Source of the DNA: Acanthochromis polyacanthus
Taxonomy: Eukaryota; Chordata; Actinopteri; Pomacentridae
Length of the DNA: 64,000 bases
Assembly: GCF_021347895.1 (NCBI RefSeq)
Contig: NC_067121.1
Location: forward strand, 29,375,974 to 29,439,973
Direction of reading: 5' to 3'
Shown: positions 42,560-54,900 of the stretch, piece by piece
Position numbering within the stretch: position 1 is the stretch's first letter
Layout: the number at the start of each line of letters is the position of its first letter
Program-made: the position numbers and the translations under genes
Notes under the pieces: generated by a model
Databases searched by the model: none
Seen by the model: only the letters and a program-made list of their open reading frames with translations
Told to the model about the DNA's origin: nothing

Positions 42560-45090
42560 TGTTCTGTGCTCTTTTCTCCAGACTTTTGATCAATATCATC
42601 AATGCACTATATGTTTTTTTGCTCCATTTTCTTTGCATTTTCCCCTGCAAGTGGCACTAGATTGCATGTTCAAGTAGAAACACATAAGATCTAGATTTCA
42701 GTAAAGTAACAGTGTGAGTCCTCCGAAATCCGATTGATGCTATTGGCCAAACCATTCAGCTCCATAATAACAGAAATAATCTGTGTAACTCGGCCAGTTC
42801 CTCACACTGAGGAGTGTATAATTCTCCCAACAGATAATCAAATGTGGTGCTGATTATCTGCCACTCCATACTGCAGCCTGCACTAAATGACTCCTAATAG
42901 CAAATGAAATCAGCCTACAGTGACTGATTGGTTAATTTGTTTTAATTGGCGATGGATGGATCGCGTTGTACATACAATTAGTTTCTGTGTAATTGGTTTT
43001 ATTTGCTGCATTATCAGACAAAACACACAGAGATGAATGTTACATTTCGATGGACTTGTGAGCAGATAATTTTGTTTGGAGGGCTTTTAACTACAGATAC
43101 ACAGAGAATGCAGCACGCTGATAAGATTTACAACAATTGGCTAAATGTAGCAAACGGCTTCTGGCCACAGGATCAATTCTACACACAGAAGGGTTTTAAA
43201 CAATAGACTGATCTCTAAGCTGCTGCCTCTGAACCTGTTGGTATCTGATGCATTGTGTATATCGGCAATTAATAAGAAAGGACATTTGTGTATTTAAAAA
43301 AACAGCTCCAAAACAGAAACACAGCAACACACAGGGGCACTTATTGTTTCTTTACAAGAGGTTGCATGGAAAGAAAGGGAGAAACTAGATATAAATTATT
43401 GGGAAAATACAGATAATGTTCATTTAATATTATTCCAAATACAGTAATTCATTACTGGTGTGTTTTAGTCAAGCAGGATGTACAAAAAAAGAGTGAGTAC
43501 AGACTTCCATCCATGCATCCATTATCCATACGCCGCTTAATCCTCATTGTCTATAATTTTGTAACCAAAAATGTAAATCTATTCCTACTAAAATTCATGC
43601 ACTTTTAGATAAAGAGCATGGAACAGAGAGAATGCATTGATCTGACAAAGCTGTGTTTCATGCAGTGCCTCGTCTCAACCAGCAGAGGGTGACAAATATC
43701 TGGTTTTAAACGATGTTCTCCGACTGCTTCAAACCGTCTGGCGTCAACGCTCACCTATCAGAGGTGACGCCGGGGGAAGAAATGACTAATTCTGCCAATT
43801 TAAGGGCGTTTGCTTTGAATTACGATGTTACTGTCTCGGGCTCAGTCGCTTCGGTGGCATCTCAGCCACATTCCCTCTCCTGCTGTGATGATCAGTCTCT
43901 CCAGGCTCATTATTGTAACATGCCCAATCACCTCAAGTGATCCTTTATCTCCTTGTGACAAGAGGAGAAATCTGATCAGAGGACACTTCTAGGCCTCAGC
44001 CCCGTCCTCATTCAGTGCCAGCGCGAGATGACAAACGCACGGCTGCATGGGGCCTCTTTGATGGGCTCCTCTTCATGGCTGTTTTGTCAACTGAAAAGCT
44101 GCTAAACCAAATACGGAAAATGAAATCAGAGCCTCTTTCTCTCTCTCTGTCTGTCTTTCCATCTCTTTGTGTCTAGCTTCAGCGAGCAGGAAAAGCAGCA
44201 GGGCGGGATAGCACCTTCACCGAGTGCCATCGCTGCTCACGCGCACATACATGAACACGCGCATAGACACACACGCGCCAGGCTTAGTGTGTGTTCTGGT
44301 GGGTGTCAATTTGCATGTAAATTAAATGGCTCTCAGTGCTCTTGTTTCCAACAGTAAAAGTGTCAAGGCTAAAGATGCTATATTTGGTGCATACAGTATG
44401 TGTGTGTGTCATGTGTTTGCATATGTACATGTGCTCTGCATAATGTGTGTGGGTGTACGAGGCCGGGAAAACCCATTTCAAGCTGCTATACTTGTCAATG
44501 ACAGCATGTGTTTTTTTGTGTGTGTGTGCGTGTGGTTTGTGAGTTATATTTTGAAGCCCGTGAGCACATGTGGGTGTTCAGAGAGGAGCAGATATCAGGA
44601 CAATGACTGACAGGTCCATTTTTGTGTGTCCATTATTGTTGGTGCTGCAGGCATGTTTCAGATGTGGTGTCAAAGAAGGATGTGAGAAATAAATCAAGTA
44701 TATAATATAGTTACGTAAAATCTGAGAAGAAAATTTGCTTTTGTTTTGTAGTGTCAATGTGGACACCTATTTACGTATATCTACAACTACAGTGGCACTA
44801 GTTTAGCCCAAGGAGGTTCTATAATGTCTGTTTATTCTACATAAAATCTCAGAAACCATTGCTAAGCTTTTCAGTAATATGCTCGTTGCTTTTTCACATT
44901 GTGACCTTTTGCGGTGACCTACGTTCAAGATTATGGAAGCAGAATCCTCCTGCTGTCTCATGTTGCCTTCACTTTACACAGTGTGGATGGTTAAGAAAGA
45001 TTCCAGTATTTATAACGCAAGAGTTCACATCATTTGGTAACTACAAAATTATACGATTGCAGAGTTACGAGTGTTCAAGATACTAGATGT
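42560..45090. other. Intergenic DNA; possible conserved elements
   Basis: 42720-43200 and 43730-44120 look unlike the AT-rich repeat background. The first has several homeodomain-type cores (TTAATTTG, CAATTAG, GTAATTGG). 43507-43555 is an inverted SINE tail (CATCCATTATCCATACGCC). 44230-44560 has CA/GT-rich runs. No coding gene supported. Confidence 0.45.
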
Positions 45091-45096
45091 TAACTA

Positions 45097-45675
45097 TACC
45101 GGGCTTTGCAAAAGTTCTGTTACACGGTTTCATGATCTTTAGAGACGTTTACATGTCGGAGTGAAAAATTCCATTAAATAAACTGAAAGTTCTACCTTAT
45201 AGGCAGGTGTCCTTAATACAATTTTTTTCACCGGTGAAGTTGTATCAAGATGGAAGTCAAAAGAGTTGAGATATCTGCTCTCCTTCATGCTGGCCACAAC
45301 AAGTCTGACAGAGCCAAGCAGCTGAACATCAGCCGGATGACCGTCCACAGAGTCGCGGAGAGGCTCAAGAATGGTGAAGATCTTTCAGTGATCTTTCAAG
45401 AATGGTGAAGACCTGAAAGATCTTCACCATTCTTTAGCCTCTCCGCAACTCTGTGGACGATCATCCGGTTGATGTTCAGCACAAAGGAGAGCAGATATCT
45501 CAACTCTTTTGACTTCCATTTTGATACAACTTCACCGGAGAAAAAAAATTGTATTAAGGACACCTGCCTATAAGGTAGAACTTTCAGTTTATTTAATGGA
45601 ATTTTTCACTCCGACATGTAAACGTCTCTAAAGATCATGAAACCGAGTGTAACAGAACTTTTGCAAAGCCCAGTA
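45097..45675. mobile_element. Fold-back mariner-type element with duplicated HTH
   Basis: 579 bp, TA-flanked (45095-45096, 45676-45677). The two halves are inverted copies with only a short spacer near 45390-45415; ends TACCGGGCTTTGCAAAAG and CTTTTGCAAAGCCCAGTA. Each arm contains the start of a transposase gene: 45250-45390 (+) reads MEVKRVEISALLHAG then NISRMTVHRVAERLKNGEDL, a helix-turn-helix; the right arm has a diverged copy on the minus strand. No catalytic domain. Confidence 0.88.
45250..45408 (+). pseudogene. Transposase N-terminal HTH fragment
   Basis: Open frame from the ATG at 45250 that covers the helix-turn-helix (AKQLNISRMTVHRV) and the following KNGEDLS, then runs into the spacer and stops at about 45408. 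The pattern matches the DNA-binding head of mariner-type transposases. The inverted second copy is frame-damaged. Confidence 0.75.
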
Positions 45676-46026
45676 TAACTCTATATCACATATATTGAGT
45701 TTAACAAACTTAAATAATCATCCATTGGTGACTCAAGGCCTCCACAGCCTCTTCTGCAGTATTATTCTGTAGCAGCATGTAAGATGTATCAGAGTTTTCA
45801 TAAAAATCTGACTTAGATAAGGTAAAGTTTTAAATTAGATGTTGATATGATACAAGTTGTAACTCTGATGACAAACATGGCATTATGTGTGACAGTGCTG
45901 TGAGAAAATCAATGAAAATACAGATGTGTGAAACGTAGGTGTTGACCAACTACTGGATCTGATATTTAACAGTTTTCACATTATTGATGTGGTTATGGAT
46001 TTTAAACGATTCCTGCCAAAATGGTT

Positions 46027-46575
46027 TCGTTACTCCGCCAAGGAATGTGGCGGAGTTATGGGACAACTGGCATACGTTTGTCTGTCTGTCTGTCTGTGCG
46101 CAACATAACTCAAAAATGATTAACAGATTTGGATGAAATATTCAGGGAAGGTCAGAAATGACACAAGGACCAAGTGATTAGATTTTGGCAGTGATGCGGC
46201 TTATAGTCTGGATCCACAGATTTGCTAAAGCTTTCTGTATCACTGAGAGATAGCAGCACAGCGCCACTGTAACTATGACAACAAGTGAACAGCTGAAAAC
46301 CCCCTACAAATCGACTGTTTTGGACTTATCAGGACTTATCCATCGGAAATCATTCAAGGAACAACTGATTAAATTGTGGGGGTGTTTCCGAGTCCCATCA
46401 ATTCCTGCCGTCCGCTACATATTTAGGTCACAAGATTTGGTATCCGTACATAAAGTCCACATACTTCGCTCACAGCAAGGTCATTTCTTTTATTAAAAAT
46501 TTCATCTATCGGAAATGATACAACAACTGAGCAGCCTTGGTTGAGGACTGCACTCTGAGTGCTTTTCTTGTGATA
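46027..46575 (+). repeat. Dispersed repeat, CCGCCAAGG / TCTGTCTGTCTG type
   Basis: Starts near a small palindrome ACTCCGCCAAGGAATGTGGCGGAGT-like block, then GTCTGTCTGTCTGTCTG, AACTCAAAAATGATTAACAG, GAAATATTCAGGGAAGGTCAG, and ends GCACTCTGAGTGCTTTTC. I know this as a widespread animal repeat, without a firm class. A SINE- or MITE-type origin is possible. Confidence 0.6.
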
Positions 46576-49190
46576 AAAGTGAATATTTTGTCTCTGTTTG
46601 GCTACACATCACAAGTAACATCTTCACTGAAGGATAGATGCTGTAATGTTCCCTTATGATTAAATATGCGGAACCCACAAATAAGCAGAGTATAAACAGA
46701 ATAAACAGAGTCAGCTTTAATTGTCAAATCATGTGAGAACATACAAAGAGTTTGACTGTCTTTGCTCTCAGAGTGCTTCCACATAATAAAGACATGTGCG
46801 TTTAAACAAGAGCAGTGGATTACAGAGAGAAAACAAGAGTAAAACTACTATGTACAGCTACAGATATGTGTAAAAAACAAAAAAAAACAAAACAGTGTTT
46901 GGAAGCTTGAAATTGAAATCAGCTGGTCACAAGGTCCTTTTCTGTCCAATCACTGACTACTTCAGTCCAGCCCACCCACTTAGCGGCCTTTATAACTGAG
47001 GCAGCGTACACGCGCTCTGGCTGCTCCACACTTACAACATGGCTGCTGGTCATCGCCTCCTCACTGATCTCTCATGCAGGTTATAAAAGCCAGTATTTGT
47101 GGATTAGTTCCTACCTTGTGACTCTGATCTGTCCTCAGAATAGGATTGCAGCATTGACACAAAATCCGGGAGGAACTTGCAACTTTCAAGTGGCGTAAGG
47201 CATCAACAACTTGATTAGTTTCGGATACTTCAAATCCACACCGGTAATTGTTGGTCGCTCAAGCTCCGCCCATCTCGTCAGTCCACCGGCACCACCTCAT
47301 GCAGGAATCCAACCACCGTAATCCTGCTACAGCTCTGAAAGTCCTGCTCCCAACCTCCTCACGTCCCGTCTCCATCATTTTCTCCTCCAAACATCGTAGA
47401 CTCTTAATTCAAGGCCCGAAATCCTACTTTCCTCAGCGCCCGCTATCTGCCGTGCAGCTTCCGGGTTCAAGTCCGCTGTCTCCGCCCACTAACAGCCGAT
47501 CCACGTGACACCTGCTGTAGCAACATACGGACAGGTAATGATGGCAACCTAGTTCAGTTCTGTTTATTTCATCTGACTCATGTTGAAGTTTGGAGTGTAT
47601 AGAGATAAAACTCGTGTTTGTTTATAGTACGGTTGATCACTGGCTTATCAGTTTGGCATGACCAAGATATTCAAAGCACCACCTGTCCCATTTCCCTATT
47701 TCACTCATCCATGCAGGCACAGATCATGCCTTTCTACTAATTAAAGTAGCAAATACAACTGCTCAGTAAGGGAAAGCAGACTCCACAGATGCTTTTTAAT
47801 AATGCACCTATGTTTTGCTGTCACATTGACTTTGGTTGTGAAGTACCAAAAAAAAGAAAAGTAGGTTTTCATTTTTTAGGGTCATAACTTTAGTTTTAAA
47901 AACGTCAGGTTTATCTCCTTAATCGTTAATGAATCTCTCATAGTCCTCCATGCTTAGTCTTACCCCTGTATTTGAAGTGGTTAGGTTAATCTCTAAAATC
48001 AGTAATACTTAGGTTTGCCATTCTTTATATCATTACATCTGGCTACATTAGTCATTAAATGATTAATATAATCATTTATTTAGCTTGAATATATAATATA
48101 GAAATATACTTGGCCATAATATTAAAATAGGTGGATTAATGTTCGCAATTAATTAATACCGTAGAATCTAAGCCTTACTGTTATATTATTATGGTCAGGT
48201 AAAGTAACATTATATATATATCTATATCTATATATATATATATCTATATATCTATATCTATATATATATATATAATCATTGGCCTTAAACCATTTCTGTT
48301 CCTCATGTAAATTCACATCAGAATAACTCTGGTGGGACTTAACCCCAATAGCTACGCTAAATTGTACAGCCAATCATATTCATTTACTGGAGATCCCCGC
48401 TGTTGTTTTAAATAATTGGTAGAGGAAGTAATTGTTGAGTTTTGTGATAATGAAGCATCAGTCAACATTGTGTCTGTGTAGATTTATGATAATCATCGGA
48501 GCTTCAGTAGAAATCAACTGGACATCCATTGTAGGTTCGTGAAGACATTTCACCTTCATCCATGAGGCTCCTGGCTGACCGGTTAAACAAAGAGGCCACT
48601 TGGTTGAAAGTTTAATGTCTTCAAGAACGTACAAGAACGTACAGTCAACATTATTAAGGGCTTTTTTTCAGTCAGATCTGTTCCCCAGTGTTTACCTCTG
48701 CAGCCTGCTGCCAAACATAATCCAGTTCTCTACTTGTTCATTTGTTCCACTTCTTGAGTCTTAAAATAATCTCTTCTTGTAATCTCTGAAGTCCAGTTTT
48801 ATTTAAGATGCTTAGACTCATCAGTTATCTAGCTGGCTTCAGAATGTAAAGTATATTGTTGCAGAGGTCTCCATCTGCCTCCTATTCAGTGGACTAAGAA
48901 GTTCACCCAGAAGGCGATGCTAAACATCTACTCTTACACTCTTACCTTCTTGTTGTAAAGTCTGTTCTTAAGGTCCAGGTGTTGTAGCCTACATGTACAT
49001 ACCCTCTTGTGGCTTGGGCTGTTTCTTAGATGTAGGGAGTTCATTTCATGCAGTGAGTGACGGAACCCATTCATGTTTGATTGCATTCAACGTGCCGCTG
49101 TTTTGTCACTTTTCGATGAGAAGGTCATGCATGCTTGCATGTTTTCAAAGAAACTGTGACATGCTGGTTGCTACACATGGGGTAATTCTA
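46576..49190. other. Intergenic DNA with promoter-like segment and microsatellite
   Basis: 46940-47520 is GC-richer, with CCAAT (46946), TTTATAA (46989) and an ATG (47039) that opens only a dozen codons before a donor-like GCAGGTTATA. No recognisable protein follows. A compound TA/TATC microsatellite lies at 48211-48274. Confidence 0.5.
48211..48274. repeat. Compound (TA)n/(TCTATA)n microsatellite
   Basis: Directly visible alternating TATATA and TCTATATC units. Confidence 0.95.
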
Positions 49191-49194
49191 TTAA

Positions 49195-49506
49195 CCTCTT
49201 GACAGCTATTGTTGCAAATTTGTAACATACCACTTTCATTCAAACTGCACCAGAGATGGAGTATCCATTCCCCTAATGCCGGTTTGTGCGTGTTTAAGAC
49301 GTACCTCGGAACCTTTTGCAAAAACTGGTTTCTCCTAGGACTGGTCGCAGTGGGACCTAATTATTATATATCTGTTATTATTGTTATTATTATCTGTTCT
49401 ATGTGAAATGCACAAATCAATTATCTCCACTTATTTTAGCATCAGCTGGAAAGCAGAAACACACAAGCTTTTTATTTAATTGTAAATAAATTCAGGCGTC
49501 AAGGGG
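49195..49506. mobile_element. TTAA MITE, CCTCTTGAC family (312 bp)
   Basis: CCTCTTGAC at the left, GTCAAGGGG at the right, bordered by perfect TTAA (49191-49194, 49507-49510). Interior with TTATTATTG-type AT repeats. piggyBac-type. Confidence 0.78.
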
Positions 49507-49742
49507 TTAAATTCCATTACAAGGTGACTTTGCTCAAATGCGCTCTTCATTAGCACAGGTTTGGGGGTTTGTGATCTTAGTGTCTGTTTCATGTTTGCTC
49601 AGATTGCTCCAGAGCATCACTCAAGCAGGGTCTCTGCCAAACACATGTCATTCTGAAATATATTGTTAAGTCTGATTAAGTGTCCTGTCTGAACAATAGA
49701 TACAGAGGCACTGACACATTATGTGCTTGAGGTAGATGGGCA

Positions 49743-50074
49743 GGGGCTGTACTGTGACTTGGTGGTTAGCAGCCAGAAAATCTCCGGTTTACGTCCTTGC
49801 CTTCCGAGGATCTTTCTGCATGGAGTTTGCATGTTCTCCCTGTGCATGGTGGGTTTTCTCTATTTACTCCAACTTCCTCCCACAGTCCAAAAACACGCTG
49901 AGGTTAATCGGTAATTCTAGTTTGTCTGTAGGTGTGAATGTGAGTGTGGTTGTTTGTCTCTATATATAGCCTTGCGATTGACTAGTGATCGGTCCAGGAT
50001 GTCCTCCGATTTAACCCCAAGTCAGCTGTAACCCTAATGAGGGTTAAGTGATGTATAGATATTGGATGGATGAA
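49743..50074 (+). mobile_element. SINE copy, moderately diverged
   Basis: Same family as 1237, with GGATCTTTCTGCATGGAG, TTTGCATGTTCTCCC, CTTCCTCCCACAGTCC and a GGATGGATGAA tail. The A box region is damaged (CTTGGTGGTTAGC) and the B box altered (GGTTTACGTCC). Confidence 0.88.
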
Positions 50075-51654
50075 TTGAAGGACTGTAGTGCCATGGAAGA
50101 GGGAGCAGCCTAATTGTGATAAAATATAAACTGGTATGTGACATTCAGTATAAACAGTATATACTGTATGATGGCTCAAAGCTCGGACTCAGAATGAGTT
50201 GTTCTTGGTTGATTTTACTTGTTCACAAAAGTAGGAAAAATCTGCTTCTGCTCATCTAAATGAAATTTCAGTGAGGTTTTGTGTTGGACTTTGTGTTACC
50301 TACTCAATTTTGACACAAAGATTTTAATTCCTACTGATCAGTTCTAGATATTGGTTACTGGTCTCCTCGAATACTAATAAACATTATCCATGTTAGTGCT
50401 GAAAAAACAAAATCAGTTGACCCCTAATAAGATGTATTACTTTGAAACATGCTGACTGTGTCTTAAACAGACCTTGTTACCCCGTTCAAAATAAGAAATA
50501 ACCTCAATGTACAGTTTGTTTCTGTACAGATAAACAATACAAGCAATAAAATATCAGTGTTGTCATTATTATTTATTCGAAGATTTGACTTTATGTGGAG
50601 ATGTAACTGCTTGTTGGTAGATGATAAATAAATAATGATTAATAATAAATTCTTGATTATCTTTGCCTTTTATGTAGACGTTTTTGATGAGTCACAGCAG
50701 AAAAAAAACCTCAGTATAACTAGTAACTTCAACATCTCCATTCCATTTAAGTGCCCAACGACCAAAGAGCTGTGAACAAAACAACCTGAAACTGACTCAT
50801 CGACTTAGAATGACAGAAGACATAATTATTGTTATTAGTCACACTGGTGCTTTTTGTGCTGTTATATCTGTACAGAAGAGAGCCTGCATGCACACACTGT
50901 CAGAATAATGCTCCTCTTTCTATTTTTTACTGCAACGTACAATATAGAAACGTGAGGCAACACATCACTGTTGCTCTGTACCGACGCTTGCAGCCGCTTT
51001 CAGATTTGCTTCACCGGAGATCACCTCCTAGGCTTCCCATTAATCAAATCTGGACTCATGATGAGATCATTGGGGCGCTGTAAACCAATAAACAGACCAT
51101 CAACCGACTGCGCCCCGTCCTGCTCCTGAACCTGAGAGCTCTAAAAAAGACAAAAAGACATCCTTCGGACCTAAGCCCTTAATCCTGGTCTACAAAAACA
51201 GGTCCCCTAACATCATCCCATAAACTGTGAAACTTCGTTACCGCTCCATCTGCACCGTCCACCGTCTCCCGCCATGAAGTGACGGGTCTGTCTTCCTCTG
51301 TGCTTGACAGTGTTTAGACGGCCTGACCAGCAGTGACAGCTTCAGGAGCATCGTGTGATTAGACGCTGCTCCCAGGGGAGGCGGGAAGCAGGACGGAGCT
51401 ACTAAAACTGCTTTGTTGTTGTCTTTCAGTGTGTTTTTATCTCCTCTCATTTACCTACAACCGTGACTGGGATTCAGGTTTTATTTTTAGCCTTGTTACT
51501 GTGAGATACATCAGATGAGTGGGAAACGATGGTAAAGGAGCCCATCTTATGGTTTTAGCATTTAATGAAAGACGGCTTTTTAGCTTCGTGTCATAATATG
51601 GTATTTCCATATTCAAACCTTTTTGTCTGTGCAGGTATCTGAATTTCTTTAACA
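50075..51654. other. Intergenic DNA, nothing recognised
   Basis: Unique-looking sequence. Frames at 50829-51083 and 51238-51757 have no domain and no splice context. Confidence 0.5.
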
Positions 51655-51663
51655 ATTGACATT

Positions 51664-51990
51664 GGTAGTTGCTAGCGGTACGGACCTGTACCCGTAGCCT
51701 GTGGCCTACGAATACGACACTTTCCATTTGCCAATCGGATACGCGAGATCTGGTCACGTGACTCCCGGTAGACGCTGGAGGTATGGACCCGTAGCATCGG
51801 TACTACAGGTACGGACCCTAAACCTAACCCTAACACTAACCCTAACCTTAACCTTTCAACAGTTTGCTGTGGTTAGCAGCTTCTTGACTCACGAGACCCG
51901 TGTACGGGTCCGTATCTGTCTGGCAAATGGAAAGTGCCGTATCCGTAGGCCACAGGCTACGGGTACGGGTCCGTATCTGTAGACACTACC
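51664..51990. mobile_element. MULE-like MITE with perfect 9-bp TSD
   Basis: 327 bp with inverted ends GGTAGTTGCTAGCGG and GGTAGTGTCTACAG (reversed), flanked by a perfect ATTGACATT duplication (51655-51663 and 51991-51999). The subterminal CCCGTAGCCTGTGGCCTACG is present inverted at both ends and in the large element at 24409. The centre (51826-51860) has degenerate telomere-like CCTAACCCTAAC units. Confidence 0.82.
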
Positions 51991-51999
51991 ATTGACATT

Positions 52000-54900
52000 C
52001 ATTCATTATCATCAACACAGTATATTATCTAAAATAATTACATCACACCTGCAAAACCTTAAGTTAAGGTCAACTTATAGACTAGAGTATTAGGAAAAAA
52101 ACATTATGTTTAAATACTCTTTGTTCAGGAGTTAATAAAAAGGATTTTTGAAGACACACTGGATCAATAAACCGCATTGATGATCTCCTTTGTGTATAGC
52201 ATATTTATAGCTCTTGTCTTTAGATTTTTTGCCACTGTGTCGTTGCACTGCAGCATTCTTCATCACCTCACAGTAAACAGAACTCCTACAATAGAACCAG
52301 AGGTCAACTATGAAGGAGAAATGACCACAAAGCTGCGTTTTTTTTTTTCTTCAGTGGTGATTAATATTTTGTAAATTATTGTGCTCCAGGCCGGTGTCAG
52401 TTTTCTTTTAAATTCTCCAGCAACTTAAATGTCCCCAGATTTTCATTGCTGGTGGCCTCTGAACCAAAGCCAATTACTACCTCAACTTCCTTAATTACTT
52501 TCTCGCCCTATACGGCCTTTCATATGCATGTCATTATATCCGCTTAATCTGTGCGGTGAAAGAACAGAAGCACATGCAGCAAACACCGCACACACATACG
52601 GAGACATTAACTCCCACTTTGTCACAACCTTGGGGCCAGTGGGAGGTGGTGAAGCTGAACTAATAGAGCCGAGCTGGTAGAGGGCAGTGTGGCGGTGGCA
52701 GCAGCAGCCGCTCATCAGACTGCAGGCGAATATTCTGCAGCTGCAGAGCTGAATGCCACGGTGCAGCTCAGATATACTGATACACTGTGCTACTGCTTGT
52801 GGCTAAATGAATGCTGAGACATCTGTTGTTTGAGCTGCATTTAAAATATTTTAACCCTGAACCACTGCAGTGTAATTTATCTTGATGGTAGCAATAATGT
52901 GACGGTCCTATCAAACCAGATTATGATTCTGTTTTTAAGTAAAGCTGAGAAAGGAACTTTACTCCAGCTCTGTGACAAATGTGAAATTAACCCTCTGAGG
53001 CACAAGCAGTATCAGATTGCTTTATGCTCTTGATGTGAGCTAATTTCTCAATGCAATATTAAGTCTTGCATGCTGATGGAAACGGCAGAAGCATGGCTAG
53101 AAGTAGAGAGAACTGAAAAAATGTCTCCGGTTGAGTATCACAAAGTTATAATACCGTAAATCATAACAATGGCAAGTACCAACAGGTGCTCTTAATACTG
53201 GAGAAAGTGTTGGCTCGACATGCTATAGATATCTACATGTTGAATTTGTTTCCATACTCGTCTCTTCTCGGCTCTGAATGTACACAGCCTGCAGTTCATC
53301 CAAGAAATCGCTGAATTTTTGTCACAGATGAGTTACTAATGGAGAAAGAAGTGCAGGATTTTTTAATTTTATTTTATTTTTACAGAATCTAGTTAAAACA
53401 ATGCTTTTTTTTTGGTAAATTAAATGAAATGCGTAAAGTGGTTTTAAAAGGGGAAAAAACACAATTTAAAGGTTAGATTTGGTCATTTCACCCGTGATTA
53501 GTTGTCCTGTCAGAAAGTTGAAAATCTCTTTTCTTACAGTTTCCACCTCAAATAAATGATGTACTTAAAAGGCAGCGTGCCCTTCAGACATTCTGTTAAA
53601 CCAAAATGTATGAATTCTGCTCATTTTGATCCGACTGTGATATTCTTAAGCTGTGTGCAGCTTTTAAATACGTATGAAGAAATGCATTAAAATGACAACA
53701 TCCTGGAGTCTTTCCAGGAACAATTAACTTGTATAAGCAAATCCAGTGCTGACCTTGCACTATTTTAGATATGAACATCCATTTAATTGTGGTAAAAAGA
53801 ATCACAAGATTTTGTCTATTAATAAACATAGGAGCCTCACCTTTTTCCATAGCACATGTTTTGTGTTTTAGCTGTTGTGCTTCTGAAAACATGTTCTTCC
53901 TGGCTCTTTCTCTATTATGAGACTCAATTACGACAGCGATGACATTAAGTGTTTTAACAATGCTGTGAAAACCTATACGGCCTTTTCCCCACATGTATCA
54001 GCAGACTGAATCTGTTTTAACCTTTAGAGCATCCTGTGTGATGCCATAGCTGCAATGTTGTTGTTTTTAAAAATCACCTAATCCTGTCTAATTAGATGCA
54101 ACTCCTGCATGCCGACCGTTGTAGCTCGGCTCTTTCAGCGAAACAGGAAGTCACGGGGGCTTCCTGTGATGTTGTGGCACCGAACGTCCACTGTTGTTTC
54201 ATGCGTGCGTGTACATGAGTATCCATCCAACACGTGTTTGTGTGTGAGCTCTGGAATGCAGAAACGGGAATAACAGGAAACCATAGTTGCGCGAGCTAAA
54301 CGCATAATTAGACCTCGATGAAATGAAGAAGCAGAGAATTGATTAAGATGTGTGTGTGAGAGCAGCTGAAAAGGGTACGAGGAGAAAAACGAGACAGCGG
54401 TGGGCAGGACCAGAAAGAGATTACTCCAGCTGCTCTTTCACAGCTGCTCCCAATTGCTCTATTGCACCTCTTTCTCAGGCGTCCATCACTCCCCTCCTAT
54501 TTTGTCCCTCAATACGCTCATGTGTGACTGGGCTGTTTGTAGCTGATGTAATCTTGACAAAGTAGTCCTCAGTGGGAGTACTTAGCTGGCGTGCAACAGT
54601 TTCAGTGATGTACAATTTAAATATGTTGCTGTGAGGACGGGGGAGAGGATTGATGGGGTTGTAGAACGCTGTGAGAGAGTTAAATAATGCAGTGGGGGAA
54701 TCGATGCCTAACTGGCTTAGCCGACAAATGAATGTTTTCGAAATCCTTAAAGTGAAATAAAACTCATTCCGGCCTCACAGTGGTATTGGATATGGAGACA
54801 TGCACGCTCGCTGCTTTCCCGTTGGCTCGTCTCCTTCGACGTTGCTGTCGCCGTTATCGGCCGGGTCGATCTCAGGGAGGGAGGCTGCCGTTAAAACATG

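Noticed and set aside
51826..51860. Interstitial telomere or chromosome fusion scar
   Set aside because: The units are degenerate, few, and wholly inside a small transposon with clean target duplications, so a chromosome-end origin is not needed.
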